This document shows positions 17,807 to 25,327 of a stretch of 64,000 nt of DNA, in pieces. Each line of letters starts with the position of its first letter. The first letter of the stretch is position 1. The translations under genes and the position numbers were made by a program. This stretch comes from Loigolactobacillus iwatensis. Lineage in GTDB: Bacteria; Bacillota; Bacilli; Lactobacillales; Lactobacillaceae. Under the pieces are notes generated by a model. The model was not told the origin of the DNA. It made no database searches and worked only from the letters and a program-made list of their open reading frames with translations. Location of the stretch: assembly GCF_003950295.1 (NCBI RefSeq), contig NZ_RHNP01000009.1, positions 1 through 64,000 of the forward strand. The letters run 5' to 3'.

Positions 17807-17863
17807 TAACAATTAATTCTTTAAAGTGACATGAAATAACGGCCCAGTCCCTACGCTCTAACC

Positions 17864-19057
17864 TTAAATGAAATGGTATTTTAGATTTCTTAATAGTACA
17901 ACTAAAATTATTGCAACACCAATTAGTGTGACACCAACGTCGATCTGAAAAACTCGGAGCACACTAACGGCCGTGTCGTTAATAATAAAGCTTGATACAA
18001 ACGGACCAACAAAATAGGTTAGCGCCGTTGCAAAACTATAGTAGCCAGTCACCTTTCCCTTTTTCAGTGGAAAGTACTGGGTCAATACGGTTAATCCTAG
18101 CTGCCAGATTCCGCCAGCGGCAAAAAAGCCGATAACAATACTGGTTATTCTAATCATCAAAAGGCTAGGCGCACTAACCAAAAGGATTAAGAACAATAAA
18201 GAAATCGCAGAATAAATCGTAACTAAATACATTGGTCGTATTTTAGTAACTAGCACTGAGGTTATAAATACTGAGCATAGTGAAGAAATTGCGTACCAAG
18301 AGATTAATCCTTTTGCGGTACCAGCACTGAGTCCCAAAACAGTGCTCCCAAAATTTGGCAGATACTGTGAATAGACGTAAAAGGTAAATGAAATCGTAAA
18401 CCCAAGAATAATTAACGCCATACCATCAATTGCCATTTTTGGTCGATTATTGGTTTGCTTTGTTGCTGCCGCTGCAATCTTTTGCTTTGTGGCTGCCGGT
18501 TTTGTAGTCTGCGCGGCAAATGTACTACTGGCTATTAAAATAATATCTACAGCAATAATAATTGCCATCAAAATTAGCGTAATTTTAGCATCAGGTGCCA
18601 CAGCAACAATAAATGGTAGCACAAACTGTGCTAGTGACATTGCTGCTTTAACTAACGAATTCATGCTCGCGGCTCGAGATTCAAAAGCATCCGTTAATGC
18701 TGGATAGCTAGAAGCATCATCAAAAGAATTTGTCACGCCGAGGAACAAGGCAAAAATTGCCGCCATAATCATACTGGTACTTAGGGCCAAGCCAATTAAA
18801 AATATAATAGTAGCGACCATCCCGACAATCATCGTTGGTTTACGCCCAATTCGATCAGATAAATCGCCAGCAAACAGTACCGTAATTAGACGACCAATCC
18901 CAATCATTGAAATAACTGTCGAAATTCCCGCTAAGTTTGTGTTCCACATTTTTTGAAAATTCGAACTATATTGAGAAATAATAATCGTTGCCATCCCTAA
19001 AATGGCATAATTGATGTATATTCCGGATGCTAATGGTATAAATTGCTTTTTCTTCAT
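17864..19057 (-). CDS. MFS transporter, paralogue 2 (candidate cyclitol/aromatic acid carrier)
   Basis: 397 aa with 12 predicted helices and the MFS loop motif DLSDRIGRKPTMIVG between helices 2 and 3. Start at the ATG behind GAGGTT; a longer frame upstream lacks a site. It is similar in layout to the gene just upstream (IYINYAILGMA versus LYFAYAMLGIA near the N-terminus, and SAAGG/FAAGG segments), so the two are probably duplicates. It is the last gene of a six-gene leftward operon with two AroE paralogues, an SDR and a TIM-barrel enzyme. Carriage of quinate, shikimate or a product is inferred from this setting only. Confidence 0.85.
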   Translation of the reverse strand: MKKKQFIPLASGIYINYAILGMATIIISQYSSNFQKMWNTNLAGISTVISMIGIGRLITVLFAGDLSDRIGRKPTMIVGMVATIIFLIGLALSTSMIMAAIFALFLGVTNSFDDASSYPALTDAFESRAASMNSLVKAAMSLAQFVLPFIVAVAPDAKITLILMAIIIAVDIILIASSTFAAQTTKPAATKQKIAAAATKQTNNRPKMAIDGMALIILGFTISFTFYVYSQYLPNFGSTVLGLSAGTAKGLISWYAISSLCSVFITSVLVTKIRPMYLVTIYSAISLLFLILLVSAPSLLMIRITSIVIGFFAAGGIWQLGLTVLTQYFPLKKGKVTGYYSFATALTYFVGPFVSSFIINDTAVSVLRVFQIDVGVTLIGVAIILVVLLRNLKYHFI

Positions 19058-19099
19058 TTTTAACAACCTCAATCTAGAGAGTGTATGCGCCAAACTTGT

Positions 19100-20320
19100 T
19101 TACTTAGCACTAACTACTTGTTGCTTACTTCGTTTAACAAATAACGCGAGGCAGATCCCAATTACTGTGATCACTACATTTAATAAAATAATCAAACGTG
19201 GCGCGTTGCCACTGAATGAACCTGTAATGAATGCCGCCAATGATAAGACAGCATAGTTAGCAATACTTGACGCGATCATCACTAACGATGTCGCAGTTCC
19301 CTTATTAAGCGGGAAGAAATTAATCGTCGTTGAAGTAGCTAATTGAAGAACACCACCAGCGGCTGAATAACCAATTACAAAACTACCAATGTACAAAATA
19401 ATCGGTTGTTGAATAAAGTAACACAATAATAACATGATAACGGCAATACTTGGGTAAAGAACCAAGATAGTTGTTTCTTTAATTCCCATGTGAATAAATT
19501 GGGCCGTTGCCAAAACTGCAACAGCAGCCCCGGCAGCATAGAAAGATTGAAGAACACTTGGATCTTTAATTCCATAACTGCTTCCTAATTCTTGATTACA
19601 GTTCAGCCAGAGCATAAAAGTTGTCGAGCTTGTGAAACCAATTAGAATCGCTGCTATAGAAGCGGGCGTGAAATGCATGTGTTTTTTCTCAGCTGGCTTA
19701 GCTTCCTTCTTATCCGTAACGACTTTGTTTTGAACTGGAAAAGGTAAGGTCATTACCAAAACAGCATCAATTAACATGGCAATTCCGCAAATCACAAAAA
19801 TGGTGTGGTAGGAAAAATTGGCCATTGTAACCCAACCGATAAAGAAAGGAAGTAAAAATTGGGCAATTACAATGGAAAATTTAGTAAATAAGTTTGCAAT
19901 TGATGCTGATTTCGGAAACATTTCCATTAAGCTTGGTGAAACACAAGTATCTAAAAACGAGTTAGCGATCCCATTTAGAATCCCAATTGCGTAGGCAAAC
20001 CAGAAGTTTTGCACGATCGTGATTCCAAAAAAGAACAGTGCGTAAAGTAAAACCCCAATTAACCCGCTAACCCGGCGACCGAATTTATCCGATACCGGAC
20101 CAGAAAATGGGTAAGCAATCAAGCGACCAAGTCCAAAAGCAGCCACCACGGATACGACCATACTAACGTCGACCATTCCCGAAGATAAGGTTTGTGCGCC
20201 CCAGGCCTTGGCAAATTCACTTTTATACTGACTGAGAATTGATGAGGCAATCCCCAACATCGCGTAAGCAAAATAAAGCGCAAAGGCAGTGGGAAGAAAC
20301 TTCTTTGTATTATTTTCCAT
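19100..20320 (-). CDS. MFS transporter, paralogue 1 (candidate cyclitol/aromatic acid carrier)
   Basis: 406 aa, 12 predicted helices, motif A as GPVSDKFGRRVSGLIG. Its ribosome-binding site AAGGAG is formed by the last codons of the preceding aroE paralogue, whose TAG stop ends 5 bases before the ATG, so translation is coupled. The neighbouring downstream gene is a paralogue. Two similar carriers in one operon could divide uptake and efflux, or substrate and product exchange. The substrate cannot be read from sequence; shikimate-pathway neighbours point to quinate or shikimate. Confidence 0.86.
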   Translation of the reverse strand: MENNTKKFLPTAFALYFAYAMLGIASSILSQYKSEFAKAWGAQTLSSGMVDVSMVVSVVAAFGLGRLIAYPFSGPVSDKFGRRVSGLIGVLLYALFFFGITIVQNFWFAYAIGILNGIANSFLDTCVSPSLMEMFPKSASIANLFTKFSIVIAQFLLPFFIGWVTMANFSYHTIFVICGIAMLIDAVLVMTLPFPVQNKVVTDKKEAKPAEKKHMHFTPASIAAILIGFTSSTTFMLWLNCNQELGSSYGIKDPSVLQSFYAAGAAVAVLATAQFIHMGIKETTILVLYPSIAVIMLLLCYFIQQPIILYIGSFVIGYSAAGGVLQLATSTTINFFPLNKGTATSLVMIASSIANYAVLSLAAFITGSFSGNAPRLIILLNVVITVIGICLALFVKRSKQQVVSAK

Positions 20321-20325
20321 AATCA

Positions 20326-21201
20326 CTACTCCTTACTGAAAAACAGAGCCTTAACTTCATCAACAGGCATTTCCTGACCCGTATAAAGCTGAAAAGCCGC
20401 TGCGCCTTGCCAAATAAGCATTCCCCGGCCACCAATCACAGTTGCACCCTGTTTTTCAGCATCTTGAAGCATTTTTGTTTTATCAGGACTATAAACTGTA
20501 TCAGTAACGACTAATCCTGGTCGAAAAGCACTTGAATCTTCAATGTTAGTCGTTGCAATATTCGGAGTCATTCCAACTTTAGTTGCGTTCCCAAAAATAT
20601 CACTATTAGCAATCATTTGGTATAAGTTGGCCTTATCTTGAATGTCATTGACCGTTACTTGGCAATTAGGAACACTCTTCATAATCTTAGCGGCTGTCTT
20701 TTCAGCATTTTGGAAGAAAACATCTTTTGGATTAAAAATGTTAATCTGCTTAGCGCCATCTAATGCAACCTGAACGGCAATTGCGGTTCCGGCCCCACCG
20801 GCACCAATCAACGTAATGACTTTATCCTTAACGTCAACACCATTATGCTTTAGATTTTGAACATAGCCAGCACCATCTGTATTATAGCCAGTCAAAATGC
20901 CGTTATCATTGACGATCGTATTGACGGCACCAACCAATTTAGCGGCCGGCGACAATTGATCAACCAATTCAGCCGCTTTTTGTTTACAGGGCATTGTCAC
21001 ATTAGCTCCCCGCATACCAAAAAGCCGCATGGAATCAAGTGCCGTTGCCATTTCTTCTGCTTTTATATCAAAAGCTAAGTAAGCATAATTAATTTTCTTG
21101 TCAGCAAAACTATAATTATACATTGCTGGTGAACCAGAATGTTTCACTGGTGTCCCAAACAATCCCAATAATACTGTACGTCCATCAATTCTTTTTTCCA
21201 T
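20326..21201 (-). CDS. Shikimate/quinate dehydrogenase paralogue 2
   Basis: 291 aa AroE-family NAD(P)-dependent dehydrogenase. It keeps the full set of canonical residues: S22 and S24 (HSGSP), K73 (NVTMPCK), N94 (GAVNT), D109 in an intact NTDG, and the dinucleotide loop GAGGAGTA. The ATG lies behind GGGTGAT. It is third in the operon, 36 bases after paralogue 3 and coupled to the MFS gene. Of the three AroE copies in the window this is the closest to textbook AroE. It may act on shikimate or quinate in the degradative direction. Confidence 0.9.
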   Translation of the reverse strand: MEKRIDGRTVLLGLFGTPVKHSGSPAMYNYSFADKKINYAYLAFDIKAEEMATALDSMRLFGMRGANVTMPCKQKAAELVDQLSPAAKLVGAVNTIVNDNGILTGYNTDGAGYVQNLKHNGVDVKDKVITLIGAGGAGTAIAVQVALDGAKQINIFNPKDVFFQNAEKTAAKIMKSVPNCQVTVNDIQDKANLYQMIANSDIFGNATKVGMTPNIATTNIEDSSAFRPGLVVTDTVYSPDKTKMLQDAEKQGATVIGGRGMLIWQGAAAFQLYTGQEMPVDEVKALFFSKE

Positions 21202-21237
21202 AAAAATCACCCGTTATTAAATAAAATTCAGGTAGCA

Positions 21238-22128
21238 CTATTTGTTAGCTTTGGCCTGTTGCTGCTCATATTCTTGGTACTCTTTCGCTGGCATCTCTTT
21301 GCCAACAAATAATTTATAGGCTGCTGCACCTTGCCACAATAACATTCCCTTACCTGGGGCTGTCCGGCAACCAATCTTTTCAGCATCTAAAATTAATTTG
21401 GTCTTCAGCGGATTATAGACAGTATCAGCGACCACTAAATCTTTGCGTAGAAAACTTGGATCAACCAAGGATTGACCGTCTTGTGGCTTCATACCGATGA
21501 TCGTGGCGTTAACTAAAATATCAGCTGAAGCAATTTCTTCTTTAAGTTTATCATTATCTTCTAAATGGAAAGCATTAGCCGTTACAGTTGGGGCCTCTTT
21601 TTGAATCTTTTTAACGGTTTCTTCGGCACGGGCATAAAATTCATCGTCGCGATTGAAAATTGATAGTTCTTTGGCACCATCTAACGCGCTTTGAACTTGA
21701 AGCGCTGTGGCCGCACCACCAGCACCAATAACCACTAATTTTTTACCCGCAACGTCAATCCCATGCTCTTTCAAATTACGAACAAAGCCAATTCCATCAG
21801 TAATATGACCCGTAATTTTACCATTATCATTGACGAAAACATTGATTGCCCCAATAATTCTGGCCGCTGGTGACAACTCATCAACTAAAGTTGCCGCAAT
21901 GTTTTTACACGGCATCGTAATGTTGCCACCACGAATATTAAATAACTTAATCGTTTTCATTGCCGCGGCCATTTGTTCCTTTTTTACATCAAAAGCCATA
22001 TATGCGTAATCTAGACCTTGTTTTTGAAAACTGTAATTATACATTGCTGGCGAGCCGGAATGACCAACGGGTGAACCAACTAAACAAAATAACCCTGTTG
22101 TCCCTGAAATTCGTTTTTCCATTATCAT
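21238..22128 (-). CDS. AroE-family dehydrogenase paralogue 3, diverged active site
   Basis: 296 aa, same fold and order of motifs as its neighbour: HSGSP, NITMPCK with K75, N96, D111, and VIGAGGAATAL for the cofactor. Two normally constant spots differ: GA(V/I)NT reads GAINVF, and NTDG reads HITDG. Catalytic Lys and Asp remain, so it is probably active but on another ligand, for instance a reduced or amino-substituted cyclitol acid. The first ATG is preferred because AAAGG lies 6 bases before it; a second ATG two codons on would be 12 bases away. Gap to the SDR gene upstream is 129 bases, without a terminator. Confidence 0.88.
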   Translation of the reverse strand: MIMEKRISGTTGLFCLVGSPVGHSGSPAMYNYSFQKQGLDYAYMAFDVKKEQMAAAMKTIKLFNIRGGNITMPCKNIAATLVDELSPAARIIGAINVFVNDNGKITGHITDGIGFVRNLKEHGIDVAGKKLVVIGAGGAATALQVQSALDGAKELSIFNRDDEFYARAEETVKKIQKEAPTVTANAFHLEDNDKLKEEIASADILVNATIIGMKPQDGQSLVDPSFLRKDLVVADTVYNPLKTKLILDAEKIGCRTAPGKGMLLWQGAAAYKLFVGKEMPAKEYQEYEQQQAKANK

Positions 22129-22257
22129 AACGAACCTTTCTTAATCAATTTTACAAGCTCAATTTATCACTAATCATCCTAAAAAATTGGAACTACCAAT
22201 TTGCATCAATAGCTCCAACTGATTTAGTGACTATTTGAAAATACTTTGCTTTCTCTA

Positions 22258-23097
22258 TTATTTCTTAGCAGGTTGGTGGTGTTTAACGGCGTATTCACGA
22301 CGGCCACCTGGCTTAGGAATTTGGTCACCCATCATGATTCCGAATCCACCTTCAACCGTTAATTCGCCACCGTTTGTATAGTCGGAACGGTCACTAGATA
22401 GATAAATAACTGCATTCGCAATATCATCAAGTGTCCCAATCCGCTTGCTAGCGGTTAAATTCTTGCGACCCTCTTCAACTTTAGGGTCGGAATAAAAGTC
22501 CTGTGATAACGGTGTTTTAACTAAGCAAGGGAGAACACAATTGCTTCGTACACCGAACTGGCCCCATTCAGCAGCTATTTGCCGAGACATCATGTTTACG
22601 CCGGCTTTAGTTGTACTGTAAGTTCCACTATAAGTTTCTGGGAAGCGTGAAGCAATCGTTGAAATATGAATCATTATGCCCTTATGTTGCTTAATCATCA
22701 CACGGCCAAAGCGTTGTGACATTAAGAAGTAACCCGTTAAATTAACGTTTAACGCCATATTCCATTCATCTAGGCGTAGATCTTCTAATGGTGAAAAACG
22801 CAAAATTGCGGCCGTATTAACCAAGACATCTACTCGGCCAAAGTGATCGACAACTTTTTTAACTGCTGCATCAACTTCTTTTTCACTCGTTGTATTACAT
22901 TTAACGGCTAATGTATCAACCCCATATTTATCGTGTAATGCTTTGGCACGTTCTTCCGTTTTTTCTTCAAGTAAATCAACCAAAGCAATATTAGCACCTT
23001 GTTTAGCGTATTCTTCTGTAAACTTAGTCCCCATACCACCAACAGCACCAGTTACAACAACAACTTTACCTTCTAATCCTAACCAACTATCACTCAT
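22258..23097 (-). CDS. SDR-family oxidoreductase
   Basis: 279 aa classical short-chain dehydrogenase. The cofactor motif TGAVGGMG is at residues 16-23, NTAAIL at about 94-99, catalytic Ser146 or 150 (HISTIAS), Tyr160 and Lys164 (YSTTK). D41 after the second strand (ALVDLLEE) suggests preference for NAD. The C-terminus is longer and more basic than usual (GGRREYAVKHHQPAKK). The ATG has GGAGG upstream. It sits between the TIM-barrel gene and AroE paralogue 3, so its substrate is likely a hydroxylated cyclohexane carboxylate, for example dihydroshikimate or quinate; this is inferred from location. Confidence 0.88.
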   Translation of the reverse strand: MSDSWLGLEGKVVVVTGAVGGMGTKFTEEYAKQGANIALVDLLEEKTEERAKALHDKYGVDTLAVKCNTTSEKEVDAAVKKVVDHFGRVDVLVNTAAILRFSPLEDLRLDEWNMALNVNLTGYFLMSQRFGRVMIKQHKGIMIHISTIASRFPETYSGTYSTTKAGVNMMSRQIAAEWGQFGVRSNCVLPCLVKTPLSQDFYSDPKVEEGRKNLTASKRIGTLDDIANAVIYLSSDRSDYTNGGELTVEGGFGIMMGDQIPKPGGRREYAVKHHQPAKK

Positions 23098-23162
23098 AAA
23101 TTGAACCTCCGTATAATTAATTTATTGTTTAATTTGCGTTACAACATAGAAATCAACAACTG

Positions 23163-23999
23163 TTATTTCAAAATTTCGGGCCAGGCTTCTTGTAATACTT
23201 TAACGGTATTATCGTAGGTGTACTTAGCCACCCAATCGATTCCTTTATTCATGTAACCGTCAGAAATAACTTCGACTCCGACAACCTTTGGATCAACACC
23301 TGCGTCTTTAACCATCTTAACGAAGGCAACCGTATCTGCTTTACCAACCCCAGGAGCCAAACGATCGTGCATTGATTCATCACGTAAAATTGTTTCTGCA
23401 TAAGGTCGTTCATAAGCATCATCTAATTGAATTGAAACTACCTTTTTGGCTTGTTCCTTAGTTAATAAATCGTAGGGCTGATTTGCGCGTACCCAGTGCC
23501 AAGTATCTAGCAACATCATGGCGTTGTCGCAGTTTGCCGCCTGTAAAATTTTCCAAGTTTTATCAAGGTTTGGTAACCCGCTATAAGGCATTGGTTCCAA
23601 AGCAATAATCAAATCCCCCGCACGGCTGCATAATTCCTGTAATTTCTTTGCAGTATATTCAACTGAATAAGTTTCCATCAATCCAGTATTAATGTGTTTA
23701 ACACCGAATAGTTCGCACATGTGGAAACAAGCCTGTTCTTTATACTTTTGTTCGTACGAACGTGATTCTTCACACCACTGAACGATATACTCAACTTCTG
23801 TACACCGAATTTGATACTTTCTAAGTAATGCCAAAATATCATCATCTGACAAACCTTCATTTACTGCATCTACATAAGTCTCTGCCCGTAAACCGATACC
23901 ATCATAACCTGCTTCGTGAGCGGCCTTACACCGTTGCTCAAATGTACATTTATCACCGAGTGTCCATGAACTAACTGTAATTGGATGTGATTCTGCCAT
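23163..23999 (-). CDS. TIM-barrel sugar isomerase/epimerase-like enzyme, candidate 3-dehydroshikimate dehydratase
   Basis: 278 aa AP_endonuc_2/xylose-isomerase-like barrel. Probable metal ligands follow the family order: E135 (ALEPMP), D165 or H168 (LLDTWHW), Q191/D193 (IQLDD) and E243 (GVEVISDG). 3-dehydroshikimate dehydratases of the QuiC/AsbF kind share this fold and produce protocatechuate. The alternative is an inosose- or ketose-type isomerase or dehydratase. It is the first gene of the operon with two AroE paralogues and the SDR, and the same window contains a protocatechuate/gallate-type decarboxylase set, which favours the dehydratase reading. The ATG lies behind GAGGGGG. Fold is sure, reaction is inference. 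Confidence 0.75.
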   Translation of the reverse strand: MAESHPITVSSWTLGDKCTFEQRCKAAHEAGYDGIGLRAETYVDAVNEGLSDDDILALLRKYQIRCTEVEYIVQWCEESRSYEQKYKEQACFHMCELFGVKHINTGLMETYSVEYTAKKLQELCSRAGDLIIALEPMPYSGLPNLDKTWKILQAANCDNAMMLLDTWHWVRANQPYDLLTKEQAKKVVSIQLDDAYERPYAETILRDESMHDRLAPGVGKADTVAFVKMVKDAGVDPKVVGVEVISDGYMNKGIDWVAKYTYDNTVKVLQEAWPEILK

Positions 24000-24290
24000 T
24001 CTAAAAACCCCCTCAATTTTGTAGGATCTATGTTTTGTGAAGATAAAATTTATTACTAGAGTGTGTTTGAAAAAGCGGTTAGCTTCTGCTCCGCAATTGA
24101 GTTACTGGCATAAACTTCGTAAACACGAAAGATAGTCCCTCTAAATACTTTGCTTTTATTTCAAATGAACTAATTCACAAATTCATTGTAAGCGCTCATC
24201 AAAATAGCGTCTAATTGATTATCATCGACTAATCTATAGTTAAAGGCTATAATTAGCTTGATCATGACAGTAGAAAAGGGGGCCCAACAC
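24000..24290. promoter_or_regulatory. Divergent control region with a cre-like site
   Basis: It lies between the six-gene leftward operon and a rightward LysR gene. TGTAAGCGCTCATC at 24187-24200 matches 12 of 14 positions of the CcpA cre consensus. A partial copy of repeat family B occupies 24056-24135. A LysR operator is expected but not resolved. Confidence 0.5.
24056..24135 (-). repeat. Dispersed repeat family B, partial copy
   Basis: The minus-strand word AACCGCTTTTTCAAACAC then (A)CTCTAG matches the right end of the 41.0-kb copy with one mismatch; CTCCGCAATTGAG nearby recurs at about 50755. Confidence 0.65.
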
Positions 24291-25172
24291 TTGAATCTAT
24301 ACCATTTACGTTACTTTTCAGTTTTGGCCGAAACCGAGAATTACACCAAGGCGGCAAAATTGTTAAGCATTACACAGCCCAGCCTTAGCAACGCAATTCA
24401 TTCGTTAGAACAAGAAATTAAAGTTAAATTATTCGCTAAGAAGGGCCGCAATGTTTACTTGACAAAATCGGGCAAACTATTTGTTACCGAAGTCAATAAA
24501 GCACTGACAACGCTGGATCATGGCATCTCTGAAGTTCAAAAGAGTAACCAGCACGATACATTAATCCGAATTGCGACTTTAAGAACACTTAGCACCCAAT
24601 GGTTACCAAACACCGTTCATGATTTTTTGGCAGCTAATCAAAGAACACAGATTCACTTTGAGTTTTCAACTGATACTGGGCTCTCCCCAGACATCATTCA
24701 AGGCCTTCGCACTGAAAAATACGATATTAGTTTTTGCTCTAAAGTTGACGATCAAGAGGACATTGACTATTTTCCAATTGCGGAACAAGAATTGGTAGTT
24801 ATTACACCAAATAATCACCCACTAGCGGCCAAAAAAGAGATTAATCTGGCAGAAACATTACCGTATAAACAAATTACCTTTTCACCGCGAAGTGGGTTAT
24901 ATTCAATAATGCGGCAATTATTTGCAGAGTGCGGCGGTCATCCAACAAGCGTTTACTCGATTGAAGAAGATCAAGCAGTAGCCGGCCTAGTTGCTAATAA
25001 TTTTGGTATCGCGGTCGTCCCTAACATGACCATTTTAAAATCAATGCCAATTAAAATAATTCCACTAACCTTTCCAAAATGGAAACGTGTCTTTTACATG
25101 GCAACGTTGAAACAACACTACCAAACCCCTGCAGTTAACCACTTTGTTAATTTTATAAAAGAGCAAGACTAA
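24291..25172 (+). CDS. LysR-family regulator (aroE paralogue operon linked)
   Basis: 293 aa. HTH in residues 1-60 (NLYHLRYFSVLAETENYTKA, SITQPSLSNAIHSLE, KLFAKKGRNVYLTKSG) and an effector domain after about residue 90. I prefer the TTG start, which has AAAAGGGGG 8 bases upstream; an ATG 11 codons earlier has none. It resembles the LysR beside aroE-aroD (both have ...ENxxISQPSLSxAIxxLEQE, with ITQ in this one). It diverges from the TIM-barrel/SDR/aroE/MFS operon and presumably controls it. The effector is unknown. Confidence 0.88.
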   Translation: MNLYHLRYFSVLAETENYTKAAKLLSITQPSLSNAIHSLEQEIKVKLFAKKGRNVYLTKSGKLFVTEVNKALTTLDHGISEVQKSNQHDTLIRIATLRTLSTQWLPNTVHDFLAANQRTQIHFEFSTDTGLSPDIIQGLRTEKYDISFCSKVDDQEDIDYFPIAEQELVVITPNNHPLAAKKEINLAETLPYKQITFSPRSGLYSIMRQLFAECGGHPTSVYSIEEDQAVAGLVANNFGIAVVPNMTILKSMPIKIIPLTFPKWKRVFYMATLKQHYQTPAVNHFVNFIKEQD

Positions 25173-25214
25173 GATCCGTTCATAAAATGATTAGGTAAAA
25201 TATCTCTAAACGAC

Positions 25215-25253
25215 AAAAAAACTGTGGCGAAAATACTTCGTCACAGTTTTTTT
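25215..25253. terminator. Bidirectional terminator
   Basis: AAAAAACTGTG(G)CGAA and its complement ending in TTTTTTT form a stem of about 16 bp. It lies between the convergent LysR gene and the PRD regulator gene and can serve both strands. Confidence 0.85.
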
Positions 25254-25327
25254 GTTTCTATTCGGGCTTTGTTTCACCCTAATCCGATCGACAGCATCCG
25301 TAATAATCCTCAATTGCAAAGTAGAAT

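Larger units (their letters stand above)
17259..17863. other. 605-base non-coding region upstream of the flavoprotein gene
   Basis: No gene with a ribosome-binding site. It contains an imperfect inverted repeat (17441-17457 and 17527-17545, listed separately), a smaller CAGCAG/CTGCTG pairing between those arms, several TTTCAGCAA-like words, and at its right end the terminator of the MFS operon. The flavoprotein promoter should be here, but no clear boxes were found. Confidence 0.4.

Noticed and set aside
19071-19083. CTAGAGAGTGT word as another family B repeat copy
   Set aside because: Only 11 bases match and the flanks do not; likely chance.
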